In this document: in pieces, positions 32,707 to 40,186 of the stretch
How the letters are laid out: each line of letters begins with the position of its first letter
Numbering within the stretch: position 1 is the stretch's first letter
Assembly: GCF_938020365.1 (NCBI RefSeq)
Contig: NZ_CALIIB010000134.1
Span: 1-41,387, forward strand
Length of the DNA stretch: 41,387 nt
Origin: an uncultured Streptococcus sp.
Lineage (GTDB): Bacteria > Bacillota > Bacilli > Lactobacillales > Streptococcaceae
Reading direction: 5' to 3'
Program-made: the position numbers and the translations under genes
Notes under the pieces: generated by a model
Seen by the model: only the letters and a program-made list of their open reading frames with translations
Database searches by the model: none
Told to the model about the DNA's origin: nothing

Positions 32707-33844
32707 GTTCAAAAACGTTTCGAAGGTTTTTGAAGACAGTAACACCGTCGTTCTCAAAGATATTAACTTTGAATTAGAAGAAGGAAAATTTTATACTCTT
32801 CTAGGGGCTTCTGGCTCTGGGAAATCAACCATTCTTAATATTATTGCAGGACTGTTGGATGCGACTACAGGAGACATCTTTTTGGATGGCGTCCGCATCA
32901 ATGACATTCCTACTAATAAACGGGATGTTCATACTGTATTCCAGTCCTACGCCCTTTTCCCGCATATGAATGTTTTTGAGAATGTAGCCTTTCCGTTGCG
33001 GTTGCGGAAGGTAGACAAAAAAGAAATTGAAGAACGGGTTACTGAAGTTCTGAAAATGGTTCAGCTGGAAGGATATGAGCGCCGTTCAATTCGGAGACTT
33101 TCAGGCGGTCAACGCCAGCGGGTAGCCATTGCTCGTGCCATCATCAATCGGCCACGGGTTGTCCTACTAGACGAGCCTCTTTCTGCGCTGGATTTGAAGT
33201 TGCGGACGGATATGCAATATGAGCTCCGTGAACTTCAACAGCGCCTTGGGATCACTTTTGTCTTTGTCACCCACGACCAGGAAGAAGCCCTAGCTATGAG
33301 TGACTGGATTTTTGTCATGAATGAAGGGGAGATTGTCCAGTCAGGAACGCCAGTGGATATCTATGATGAGCCGATTAACCACTTTGTTGCGACCTTTATC
33401 GGAGAATCTAATATCCTGCCAGGTAAGATGATCGAAGACTACTTGGTCGAGTTCAATGGCAAGCGCTTTGAAGCGGTTGACGGAGGAATGCGACCAAACG
33501 AATCCGTTGAAGTGGTGATTCGTCCAGAAGATTTGCGCATTACCCTGCCTGAAGAAGGAAAACTGCAGGTTAAAGTGGATACCCAGCTTTTCCGCGGGGT
33601 TCATTATGAAATTATCGCCTACGATGAACTCGGAAATGAATGGATGATTCATTCGACCCGCAAGGCCATCGTCGGAGAAGAAATCGGTCTGGACTTTGAG
33701 CCAGAGGATATCCATATCATGCGCCTCAATGAAACCGAAGAAGAATTCGATGCTCGGATTGAAGAATACGTAGAAATCGAAGAACAAGAAGCAGGGCTGA
33801 TAAACGCCATTGAGGAGGAAAGAGATGAAGAAAACAACCTCTAA
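32687..33844 (+). CDS. potA: Spermidine/putrescine ABC transporter ATPase
   Basis: A 385-residue ATPase. Walker A is GASGSGKST near residue 38, the Q-loop VFQSYALFPH near 84, the signature LSGGQRQR near 140 and Walker B VVLLDEPLSALD near 160. A C-terminal TOBE regulatory domain follows (about residues 250-350), then a very acidic tail. It powers polyamine import with PotB and PotC. The conserved N terminus (M)KKPIIEFKNVSKVF begins with TTG at 32687; no in-frame ATG is available. An ATG in another frame lies 7 bp upstream, nearer to AAGGAA. The end overlaps potB by 20 bp. Confidence 0.94.
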   Translation: MKKPIIEFKNVSKVFEDSNTVVLKDINFELEEGKFYTLLGASGSGKSTILNIIAGLLDATTGDIFLDGVRINDIPTNKRDVHTVFQSYALFPHMNVFENVAFPLRLRKVDKKEIEERVTEVLKMVQLEGYERRSIRRLSGGQRQRVAIARAIINRPRVVLLDEPLSALDLKLRTDMQYELRELQQRLGITFVFVTHDQEEALAMSDWIFVMNEGEIVQSGTPVDIYDEPINHFVATFIGESNILPGKMIEDYLVEFNGKRFEAVDGGMRPNESVEVVIRPEDLRITLPEEGKLQVKVDTQLFRGVHYEIIAYDELGNEWMIHSTRKAIVGEEIGLDFEPEDIHIMRLNETEEEFDARIEEYVEIEEQEAGLINAIEEERDEENNL

Positions 33845-34631
33845 CCTTTTTATGCTTCCATATTTTCTTTGGATTCTGCTTTTTGTCCTAGCTCCAGTGA
33901 TAATGATTGTCTGGAAATCATTCTTTAATATCGAAGGACAGTTCACGCTGGAAAACTATCGGATTTATTTCACGTCGCAGAATTTGACCTATCTGAAAAT
34001 GAGCTTTAACTCGGTATTTTATGCAGGCATCATCACCTTGGTGACCTTACTCATATCCTATCCGACTGCTTATTTTTTGACCCAGCTTAAGCATCGCCAG
34101 CTCTGGCTGATGCTGATTGTCCTGCCGACTTGGATTAATCTTTTGCTTAAGGCTTACGCTTTTATCGGCATTTTTGGGCAAAATGGCTCAGTAAATGAAT
34201 TTTTGACCTTTATCGGTATCGGTCCCAAGCAGATTCTTTTCACTGACTTTTCTTTTATTTTTGTTGCTAGCTACATTGAGCTGCCCTTTATGATTCTGCC
34301 GATTTTCAACGTCTTGGATGATTTGGATCCCAACCTCATCAATGCTAGCTATGACTTGGGTGCCAATCGTTGGCAGACTTTCCGCAATGTCGTCTTTCCA
34401 CTTTCAATGAATGGTGTGAGAAGTGGCGTGCAGTCAGTCTTTATTCCCAGTCTCAGCCTCTTCATGCTGACGCGTTTGATCGGTGGGAACCGTGTTATTA
34501 CGCTGGGTACAGCCATTGAACAGCATTTCTTGACGACGCAAAACTGGGGAATGGGCTCAACCATCGGAGTGGTTCTGATTATTGCCATGCTCTTCACTAT
34601 GTGGGCAACCAAGGAAAGGAGAGAACGATGA
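33825..34631 (+). CDS. potB: Polyamine ABC transporter permease
   Basis: A 268-residue inner-membrane permease with six predicted spans. The coupling-loop motif (NASYDLGANRWQTFRNVVFPLS, around residues 171-192) marks it as a binding-protein-dependent type I permease. The ATG at 33825 follows GGAGGAAAG inside the potA tail; 15 bp upstream in the same frame is another ATG that lacks as good a site. It pairs with PotC and overlaps its gene by 4 bp. Confidence 0.94.
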   Translation: MKKTTSNLFMLPYFLWILLFVLAPVIMIVWKSFFNIEGQFTLENYRIYFTSQNLTYLKMSFNSVFYAGIITLVTLLISYPTAYFLTQLKHRQLWLMLIVLPTWINLLLKAYAFIGIFGQNGSVNEFLTFIGIGPKQILFTDFSFIFVASYIELPFMILPIFNVLDDLDPNLINASYDLGANRWQTFRNVVFPLSMNGVRSGVQSVFIPSLSLFMLTRLIGGNRVITLGTAIEQHFLTTQNWGMGSTIGVVLIIAMLFTMWATKERRER

Positions 34632-35401
34632 AAAAATTTGCTAATCTCTATTTAGCGATTGTGTTTCTAATCCTTTATCTTCCGATCTTTTATTTGATTG
34701 CCTATGCCTTCAATGCTGGCGATGATATGAACAAATTTACAGGCTTTGATCTGGTTCATTTTCAAAAGTTATTTGAAGATTCGCGCTTGATTTTAATTTT
34801 GGCGCAGACTTTCTTCTTAGCCTTTCTTTCTTCCCTCATTGCTACCATTATCGGAACTTTCGGTGCTATTTATATTTACCAAGCCCGCAAAAAATATCAG
34901 GATGCTTTCTTATCCATCAATAATATTTTGATGGTGGCTCCTGACGTTATGATTGGGGCTAGCTTCCTGATTCTCTTTACCACGGCTAAATTCCAGCTGG
35001 GCTTTGTGTCCGTTTTAGCCAGCCACGTTGCCTTTTCAATTCCAATCGTTGTGCTAATGATTTTGCCACGGCTAAAAGAAATGAATGACGACATGATTAA
35101 GGCTGCTTATGATTTGGGAGCTAGTCAAGTCCAGATGCTCAAGGAAATCATGCTTCCTTATCTGACACCAGCGATCATTGCCGGCTACTTTATGGCTTTC
35201 ACCTACTCACTAGATGACTTTGCTGTGACCTTCTTTGTGACAGGAAACGGCTTCTCGACTCTTTCAGTTGAAATTTATTCCCGTGCACGGCAAGGAATTT
35301 CCTTGGAAATCAATGCCCTGTCTGCTCTGGTCTTTCTCTTTAGTATCGTTTTAGTCATTGGCTATTACTTTATCACGCGTGAGAAGGAGGAAGCAGCATG
35401 A
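34628..35401 (+). CDS. potC: Polyamine ABC transporter permease
   Basis: A 257-residue type I permease with six predicted membrane spans and the coupling-loop motif KAAYDLGASQVQMLKEIMLP around residues 158-177. Its ATG overlaps the potB stop (ATGA at 34628-34631) and follows AAAGGAGAG. The last four bases again overlap potD as ATGA, so the whole operon is translationally coupled. An open frame continues upstream to 34601 but the coupled ATG is chosen. Confidence 0.94.
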   Translation: MKKFANLYLAIVFLILYLPIFYLIAYAFNAGDDMNKFTGFDLVHFQKLFEDSRLILILAQTFFLAFLSSLIATIIGTFGAIYIYQARKKYQDAFLSINNILMVAPDVMIGASFLILFTTAKFQLGFVSVLASHVAFSIPIVVLMILPRLKEMNDDMIKAAYDLGASQVQMLKEIMLPYLTPAIIAGYFMAFTYSLDDFAVTFFVTGNGFSTLSVEIYSRARQGISLEINALSALVFLFSIVLVIGYYFITREKEEAA

Positions 35402-36468
35402 AAAAACTCTATTCGTTTTTGGCAGGGATTCTTGCGATTATCCTGATCTTGTGGGGAATTAGCTATCGGATTGAGAGTAAAGCCAATAGCAAGGGCAGTG
35501 ATAAATTGGTTGTCTATAACTGGGGAGATTACATTGATCCGGAATTACTGACTGAGTTTACCAAGGAAACAGGTGTGCAGGTGCAGTACGAAACCTTCGA
35601 CTCTAACGAAGCCATGTACACGAAAATCAAACAAGGTGGTACAACCTACGATATCGCAATCCCAAGCGAGTATATGATCGCCAAGATGATGAAGGAAAAC
35701 TTGGTGGAGAAATTGGACCATAGCCAGATCAAAGGCTTGGAAAATATTGGTTCAGACTTTTTGGATCAGCCATTTGATCCAGGAAATCAGTATTCTATTC
35801 CTTATTTCTGGGGAACCCTGGGCATTGTTTACAATACTAAAATGGTCGAGCACGCGCCTGAGCACTGGAACGATCTCTGGAAGCCAGAATACAGAAACTC
35901 TATCATGATGATTGACGGAGCCCGTGAAGTCATGGGGATTGGTCTGAACTCGAATGGTCATAGCCTTAACTCCAAAGATGCAGACCAGCTGCAGGAGGCT
36001 GTCGATAAGCTTTACACTCTGACGCCCAATATCAAGGCCATCGTCGCTGATGAGATGAAGGGCTACATGATTCAGAATAACGCGGCTATCGGCGTGACCT
36101 TCTCTGGTGAAGCTCGTCAAATGCTGGAGGCCAATGAAGATCTGCGCTATGTCGTTCCGACAGAAGCCAGCAACCTTTGGTTTGACAATATCGTTATTCC
36201 AAAGACGGTCAAAAATAAAAAAGCTGCCTATCAGTTTATTAATTTCATGTTGAAACCAGAAAATGCTTATAAAAACGCCCTTTATGTTGGCTACTCAACG
36301 CCAAACCTTCCTGCCAAGGCCATGCTGCCAGAAGAGGTACAGGAAGATGAGGCCTTTTATCCAACCGAAGAAACCATGAAGCATCTGGAAGTCTATCAGC
36401 AATTAGGTCCAAAATGGCTCGGAACCTACAACGACCTCTATCTTCAAGTCAAAATGTATCGCAAATAG
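35398..36468 (+). CDS. potD: Polyamine-binding protein PotD
   Basis: A 356-residue solute-binding protein. It matches streptococcal PotD from VVYNWGDYIDPELL near residue 37 through ETFDSNEAMY, the DEMKGYMIQ region and the NLWFDN ligand segment to the C-terminal KMYRK. The N terminus is a hydrophobic helix (residues 5-22), but it has no lipobox Cys and no clear signal peptidase site. The protein is therefore probably held at the membrane by this helix. It captures spermidine or putrescine for PotABC. The family residues for polyamine amine groups (Asp/Glu and Trp) seem to be present. Confidence 0.93.
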   Translation: MKKLYSFLAGILAIILILWGISYRIESKANSKGSDKLVVYNWGDYIDPELLTEFTKETGVQVQYETFDSNEAMYTKIKQGGTTYDIAIPSEYMIAKMMKENLVEKLDHSQIKGLENIGSDFLDQPFDPGNQYSIPYFWGTLGIVYNTKMVEHAPEHWNDLWKPEYRNSIMMIDGAREVMGIGLNSNGHSLNSKDADQLQEAVDKLYTLTPNIKAIVADEMKGYMIQNNAAIGVTFSGEARQMLEANEDLRYVVPTEASNLWFDNIVIPKTVKNKKAAYQFINFMLKPENAYKNALYVGYSTPNLPAKAMLPEEVQEDEAFYPTEETMKHLEVYQQLGPKWLGTYNDLYLQVKMYRK

Positions 36469-36476
36469 CCAAAGAA

Positions 36477-36658
36477 GAGGCTGGGACGAAAGTCCTAGCC
36501 TCTCAATTGTCTTTGGATTGTGGAGCAAGACGCAGTGGTTGAGTGGGCTCTACTACGCTGATTTCATCAGCTTTTACAGCCCTACTCAACTGTGCGGAGG
36601 TGGGACGACGAAATCGAATTCTAACGAATTACCGATTTCTGTCCCACTCTCTTTTTTT
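36477..36658 (+). repeat. Three-hairpin GAGGCTGGGAC repeat after potD
   Basis: Three successive stems: GAGGCTGGGAC with GTCCTAGCCTC (36477-36502), a long imperfect stem GTTGAGTGGGCT with AGCCCTACTCAAC containing GCTGAT/ATCAGC (36538-36590), and GAGGTGGGAC with GTCCCACTCTC (36597-36651), followed by seven T. Ends are related to copies A and B of the 159-bp repeat, but the interior differs. The last stem plus T-run is a good terminator for potABCD. Confidence 0.75.
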
Positions 36659-36680
36659 CTATTTTGACTTGTATAATTAT

Positions 36681-36709
36681 TTGAAAAGCAGTAGAGAAAG
36701 TAGTAAAAT
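36681..36709 (+). promoter_or_regulatory. Promoter of the alcohol dehydrogenase gene
   Basis: TTGAAA at 36681-36686, 17-bp spacer, TAAAAT at 36704-36709. I looked for a Rex operator around it and found none. Confidence 0.68.
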
Positions 36710-36760
36710 TATATTAACATATGCAATAGAGCTTTGTGCTTAATTAAGGAGGAAATCATT

Positions 36761-37912
36761 ATGTCAGTTTTCTACGTTCCATCAGTCAATTTGATTGGTA
36801 AGGGTGTCATCAATGAATTTGGCGGTCATGTCAAAGAGCTGGGCTTCAAGAAAGCTCTCATCGTCACAGACCACTACATTGCATCCAGTGACATTTTGCC
36901 AAAAGTCATCAGGCCGCTAGAAGCAGAAGGCATTGAATATGTGGTTTTTGAAGGTGTAGACCCAAATCCATCTTGTAAGAATGTCTACGATGGCTTAGCT
37001 ACTCTTCAAGAAAATGACTGTGATTTTATCATCAGTGTCGGCGGTGGCTCACCTCAGGATGCTGCTAGCTGTATTTCCATCATGGCGACAAATGGTGGCA
37101 AGCCGCAAGATTATGAAGGGCTCCACAAGTCTAAAGAAAAGGGTCTTCCAGTTGTAGCCATCAACACAACGGCAGGGACTTCTGCCGAAATCACTATCAA
37201 CTATGTTATCACGGATGAAGAACGTAAGGTCAAGATGGTGATGGTTGATAAAAACAGTCTGGCTCTCATCTCTGTCAATGACCCAGAGCTCATGGTTTCC
37301 AAACCAGCTAATTTAACAGCAGCGACTGGGATGGATGCTTTGACTCATGCTGTTGAGGCCTTGGTAACTCCTGGTGCTTATGGCGTGACCAAGAAGTTGT
37401 CTATCGGTGCTATTGAGTTGATCAAGGAATATTTACCGCGAGCAGTCGCTAATGGTCATGATATAGAAGCCCGTGAAGCTATGGTCAATGCTATTTTCCT
37501 CGGCGGCATGGCCTTTAACAACGCAGGTCTGGGATATGTGCATTCGATGGCTCACCAGCTTGGTGCAGTCTATCATCTGCCTCATGGCGTTTGCTGCGCT
37601 ATGCTCCTACCAGTAGTTGAGCGTGAAAATGCCAAACGTGTACCAGCAGCCTTTAGAAATGTAGCTAAAGCTTTAGGCTTGCATACCGAAGGCAAGACTG
37701 ATGAAGAATGTGCAGCATATGCCATTTCGGAAATCGAGGCCTTGTCTGAAACGGTTGGTATTCCTAAGAAACTGACCGAGCTTGGCATTGAAGAAAGGGA
37801 CTTTGACTTTGAATACCTTTCTAAGAATGCCTTGATTGATGCTTGCGCACCGGGCAATCCTTTCATGCCGACTTTGGAAGAAACCATTACTTTATACAAA
37901 GAATTGTTTTAA
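36761..37912 (+). CDS. Iron-containing alcohol dehydrogenase
   Basis: A 383-residue group III (iron-dependent) dehydrogenase related to AdhB, FucO and 1,3-propanediol dehydrogenase. NAD-binding residues lie in VGGGSPQDAAS near 96-106 and TTAGTSAE near 138-145. The iron ligands are in GMDALTHAVEAL near 195 and in the stretch VHSMAHQLGAVYHLPHG near 262-278. It interconverts an alcohol and an aldehyde with NAD(P)H. The start at 36761 follows AAGGAGG; the open frame back to 36734 lacks a ribosome site. Monocistronic between a promoter and the terminator at 37958-37998. The substrate is not evident; ethanol/acetaldehyde or propanediol are typical. Confidence 0.9.
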   Translation: MSVFYVPSVNLIGKGVINEFGGHVKELGFKKALIVTDHYIASSDILPKVIRPLEAEGIEYVVFEGVDPNPSCKNVYDGLATLQENDCDFIISVGGGSPQDAASCISIMATNGGKPQDYEGLHKSKEKGLPVVAINTTAGTSAEITINYVITDEERKVKMVMVDKNSLALISVNDPELMVSKPANLTAATGMDALTHAVEALVTPGAYGVTKKLSIGAIELIKEYLPRAVANGHDIEAREAMVNAIFLGGMAFNNAGLGYVHSMAHQLGAVYHLPHGVCCAMLLPVVERENAKRVPAAFRNVAKALGLHTEGKTDEECAAYAISEIEALSETVGIPKKLTELGIEERDFDFEYLSKNALIDACAPGNPFMPTLEETITLYKELF

Positions 37913-37957
37913 GCCAAAGGAAAACAGTTCACTCTCTAAACTTAGTTGATTTATATC

Positions 37958-37998
37958 AAAAAAAGACAGTTGCTCTCTCTCCTACAGCTGTCTTTTTA
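37958..37998. terminator. Terminator between the dehydrogenase and HAD genes
   Basis: AAAAAGACAGTTG pairs with CAGCTGTCTTTTT. A-run and T-run suggest it works for both convergent genes. Confidence 0.82.
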
Positions 37999-38027
37999 AT
38001 TTATGGAAATGGGATGGTCGTACAGGA

Positions 38028-38843
38028 TTAGTGCTCTAAAATAAACTTAGCAATAGCTGTGGCGACACCATTTTCTTCATTGCTATCTGTCACATAGTCG
38101 GCCAAGTTTTTGACATGTTGGTTAGCATTTCCCATGGCAACGCCCAAGCCAGCAAACTGCAGCATTTCAATATCGTTATTCGCATCGCCCAGTGCCATGA
38201 TTTCCTCAGGATTGATCTCTAAGCGTTGTGCTAGACGCTCTAGGGCAAAGGCTTTGGTAACACCTTTTGGCATCGCCTCGTAGATGACAGGCTGGGAACG
38301 GACGCCACTGAATCGTTGGCAGAGCTCTTGAGCGAACTTGGTTTCAAAATCATCTACCTGCTCTGGATTTCCTAGAAACATAGCTTGGAACATTCGATGC
38401 TGGCCGCTGCAAGCTTCTTCAAGGCTGATTTCAGTAGGAGTCGTAAAGACAAGAGCCGCATCATCTGTCACAATTTTGCTGGCTTTTTCTCCCACAACGA
38501 AGTAGTGCTCTTCATCAAACAAGGTTAACTGTACTTGGCTCTGCTCGGCTAAACTGTAGAGGTAGCGAATGTCATCTGGATTTAATTCTTGCCATTCGAC
38601 GACCTGCCAATCGCTAGTCTGATGGATAGCGCAACCATTGTCTACGATGACATATTCATTTTCATTCTCCAAGCCCAGCTCCTGATAGTAAGGCTTGACA
38701 CCCACGAGCGGTCTACCTGTACAGAGGACCAGTTTTACTCCAGCTTGGATAGCTTGGTGGATAGCATCAATATGAGCTTGAGGAATCTTTTTTTCCTCAG
38801 TTAGTAGGGTTCCATCCATATCAAGGGCAATTAGTTTAATCAT
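38028..38843 (-). CDS. Cof-type HAD-superfamily phosphatase
   Basis: A 271-residue cytoplasmic phosphatase of the Cof/YidA group. Motif I is ALDMDGTLL near residue 7 (nucleophile Asp and acid/base Asp), motif II LCTGRP near 40, a catalytic Lys in the PKGVTKAFAL segment near 193-203, and motif IV GDANNDIEML near 216. The type II cap domain occupies roughly residues 85-185. Substrates of this group are sugar phosphates, FMN or similar; specificity is not readable here. The ATG follows GGAG (minus strand). Confidence 0.9.
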   Translation of the reverse strand: MIKLIALDMDGTLLTEEKKIPQAHIDAIHQAIQAGVKLVLCTGRPLVGVKPYYQELGLENENEYVIVDNGCAIHQTSDWQVVEWQELNPDDIRYLYSLAEQSQVQLTLFDEEHYFVVGEKASKIVTDDAALVFTTPTEISLEEACSGQHRMFQAMFLGNPEQVDDFETKFAQELCQRFSGVRSQPVIYEAMPKGVTKAFALERLAQRLEINPEEIMALGDANNDIEMLQFAGLGVAMGNANQHVKNLADYVTDSNEENGVATAIAKFILEH

Positions 38844-38942
38844 AGTTTTTCTCCAATAGTATTTGTGAATATTATAGCATATTTTCTATTGCTAGGAGAG
38901 CAGAAATGGGAAAAGGTTGTTTTTTAAATTTTCCTCTCCTTA

Positions 38943-38951
38943 TGGTATAAT
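38943..38951 (+). promoter_or_regulatory. Extended -10 promoter of proBA
   Basis: TGGTATAAT at 38943-38951, an extended -10, 30 bp before proB. The -35 is poor. The leader is too short for a T-box. Confidence 0.62.
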
Positions 38952-38980
38952 AAGAAAATCTAGTAAGGAAAAGAGAAGCT

Positions 38981-40090
38981 ATGAAAGCAAAGCGTATTGT
39001 ATTTAAAGTTGGAACGAGCTCGTTGACAAATCCTGATGGTAGCCTGTCGCGGGCAAAGGTGCGGGAAATCACGCATCAATTATCGGTCTTACACGAAGCC
39101 GGACATGAGTTGATTTTGGTATCGTCTGGAGCCATTGCGGCAGGTTTTTCGTCTCTGGGCTTTAAAAAACGCCCAACTAAAGTAGCCGATAAACAGGCTT
39201 CGGCAGCTGTTGGTCAGGGCCTTCTCCTAGAGGAGTATACCACCAATCTGCTTCTGAAGAAGATTGTATCTGCCCAGATTTTGCTGACGCAGGATGATTT
39301 TGCGGATAAGCGACGTTACAAAAATGCCCACCAAGCTCTGTCAGTCCTCCTTAATCGGGGTGCCATTCCCATTATCAATGAAAATGACACAGTTTCTATC
39401 GAGGAGCTAAAGGTGGGGGACAATGATACGCTCAGTGCTCAGGTGGCAGCCATGGTTCAGGCGGATCTTTTAGTACTTTTGACAGATGTTGATGGGCTTT
39501 ACACAGCCAATCCGGCTATAGATCCGACTGCCCAACGTCTTGAAAGAATTGAGACGATCTCTAGCGATTTGATTGACATGGCAGGCGGTGCGGGCTCCAG
39601 CAATGGCACTGGTGGCATGCTGACTAAGATCAAAGCAGCAACTTTGGCGACCATGTCTGGTGTACCAGTTTATATTTGTTCGTCACTTAAAAGCAATGCT
39701 TTATTGGAGGCGGCGAGCCAGACTCGAGACGGGAGCCTTTTCTTAGCGCAGGATAAGGGCTTGAAGACGCAAAAGCAGTGGCTGGCCTTTTATGCTAAGA
39801 GCCAGGGTGCCATCTATGTAGATGAGGGAGCGGCACAGGCACTCCGCTACGATGGCAAAAGCCTTCTGGTATCAGGAATTGTTAAGTTAGAGGGGCATTT
39901 TTCTTACCAAGATACGGTGACGGTGTACGAAGAAGAGACTGGTGCGATTTTAGGAAAGGGGCGCGTGCGCTTTGGTAAATCTGCCCTCAAGGACATGCTG
40001 CGTTCTAGCAAGCCAAAGGGAGTCGTGATTCATCGTGACGATTGGATTTCTATTACTCCAGAGCTCCAACTGCTTTTTTCTGAATTTTAA
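38981..40090 (+). CDS. proB: Glutamate 5-kinase
   Basis: A 369-residue kinase that makes gamma-glutamyl phosphate from glutamate and ATP, the first step of proline synthesis. The amino acid kinase domain begins with RIVFKVGTSSL near residue 4, followed by LVSSGAIAAG near 45, PIINENDTVS near 131 and LLTDVDGLYT near 167. A PUA domain occupies about residues 270-360. The length is standard for the two-domain enzyme. The ATG has a GGAAAAGAG site upstream. proA follows after 96 bp, so the pair is an operon. Confidence 0.95.
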   Translation: MKAKRIVFKVGTSSLTNPDGSLSRAKVREITHQLSVLHEAGHELILVSSGAIAAGFSSLGFKKRPTKVADKQASAAVGQGLLLEEYTTNLLLKKIVSAQILLTQDDFADKRRYKNAHQALSVLLNRGAIPIINENDTVSIEELKVGDNDTLSAQVAAMVQADLLVLLTDVDGLYTANPAIDPTAQRLERIETISSDLIDMAGGAGSSNGTGGMLTKIKAATLATMSGVPVYICSSLKSNALLEAASQTRDGSLFLAQDKGLKTQKQWLAFYAKSQGAIYVDEGAAQALRYDGKSLLVSGIVKLEGHFSYQDTVTVYEEETGAILGKGRVRFGKSALKDMLRSSKPKGVVIHRDDWISITPELQLLFSEF

Positions 40091-40092
40091 GT

Positions 40093-40116
40093 GGAAATAG
40101 GAGCTTACTTATTTCC
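40093..40116 (+). other. Hairpin between proB and proA
   Basis: GGAAATAGG pairs with CTTATTTCC (one G-T pair) around AGCTTA. It lacks a T-run, so it may be an mRNA stability or processing hairpin rather than a terminator. Confidence 0.45.
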
Positions 40117-40186
40117 TTTACCCGAACTCTCCAAGATCTTCGCCAACAGAAAAAAGGAATTATTGTATCTTACGAAAGGAGGCGCT

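Noticed and set aside
32680..32710. Sequencing frameshift at the potA start (ATG joined to the potA frame)
   Set aside because: The potA frame from TTG gives exactly the conserved N terminus KKPIIEFKNVSKVF, so no missing base is needed.
33341..33946. 201-codon minus-strand open frame
   Set aside because: It is fully antisense to potA and the start of potB, which have strong family matches and a coupled layout. The frame is a shadow.
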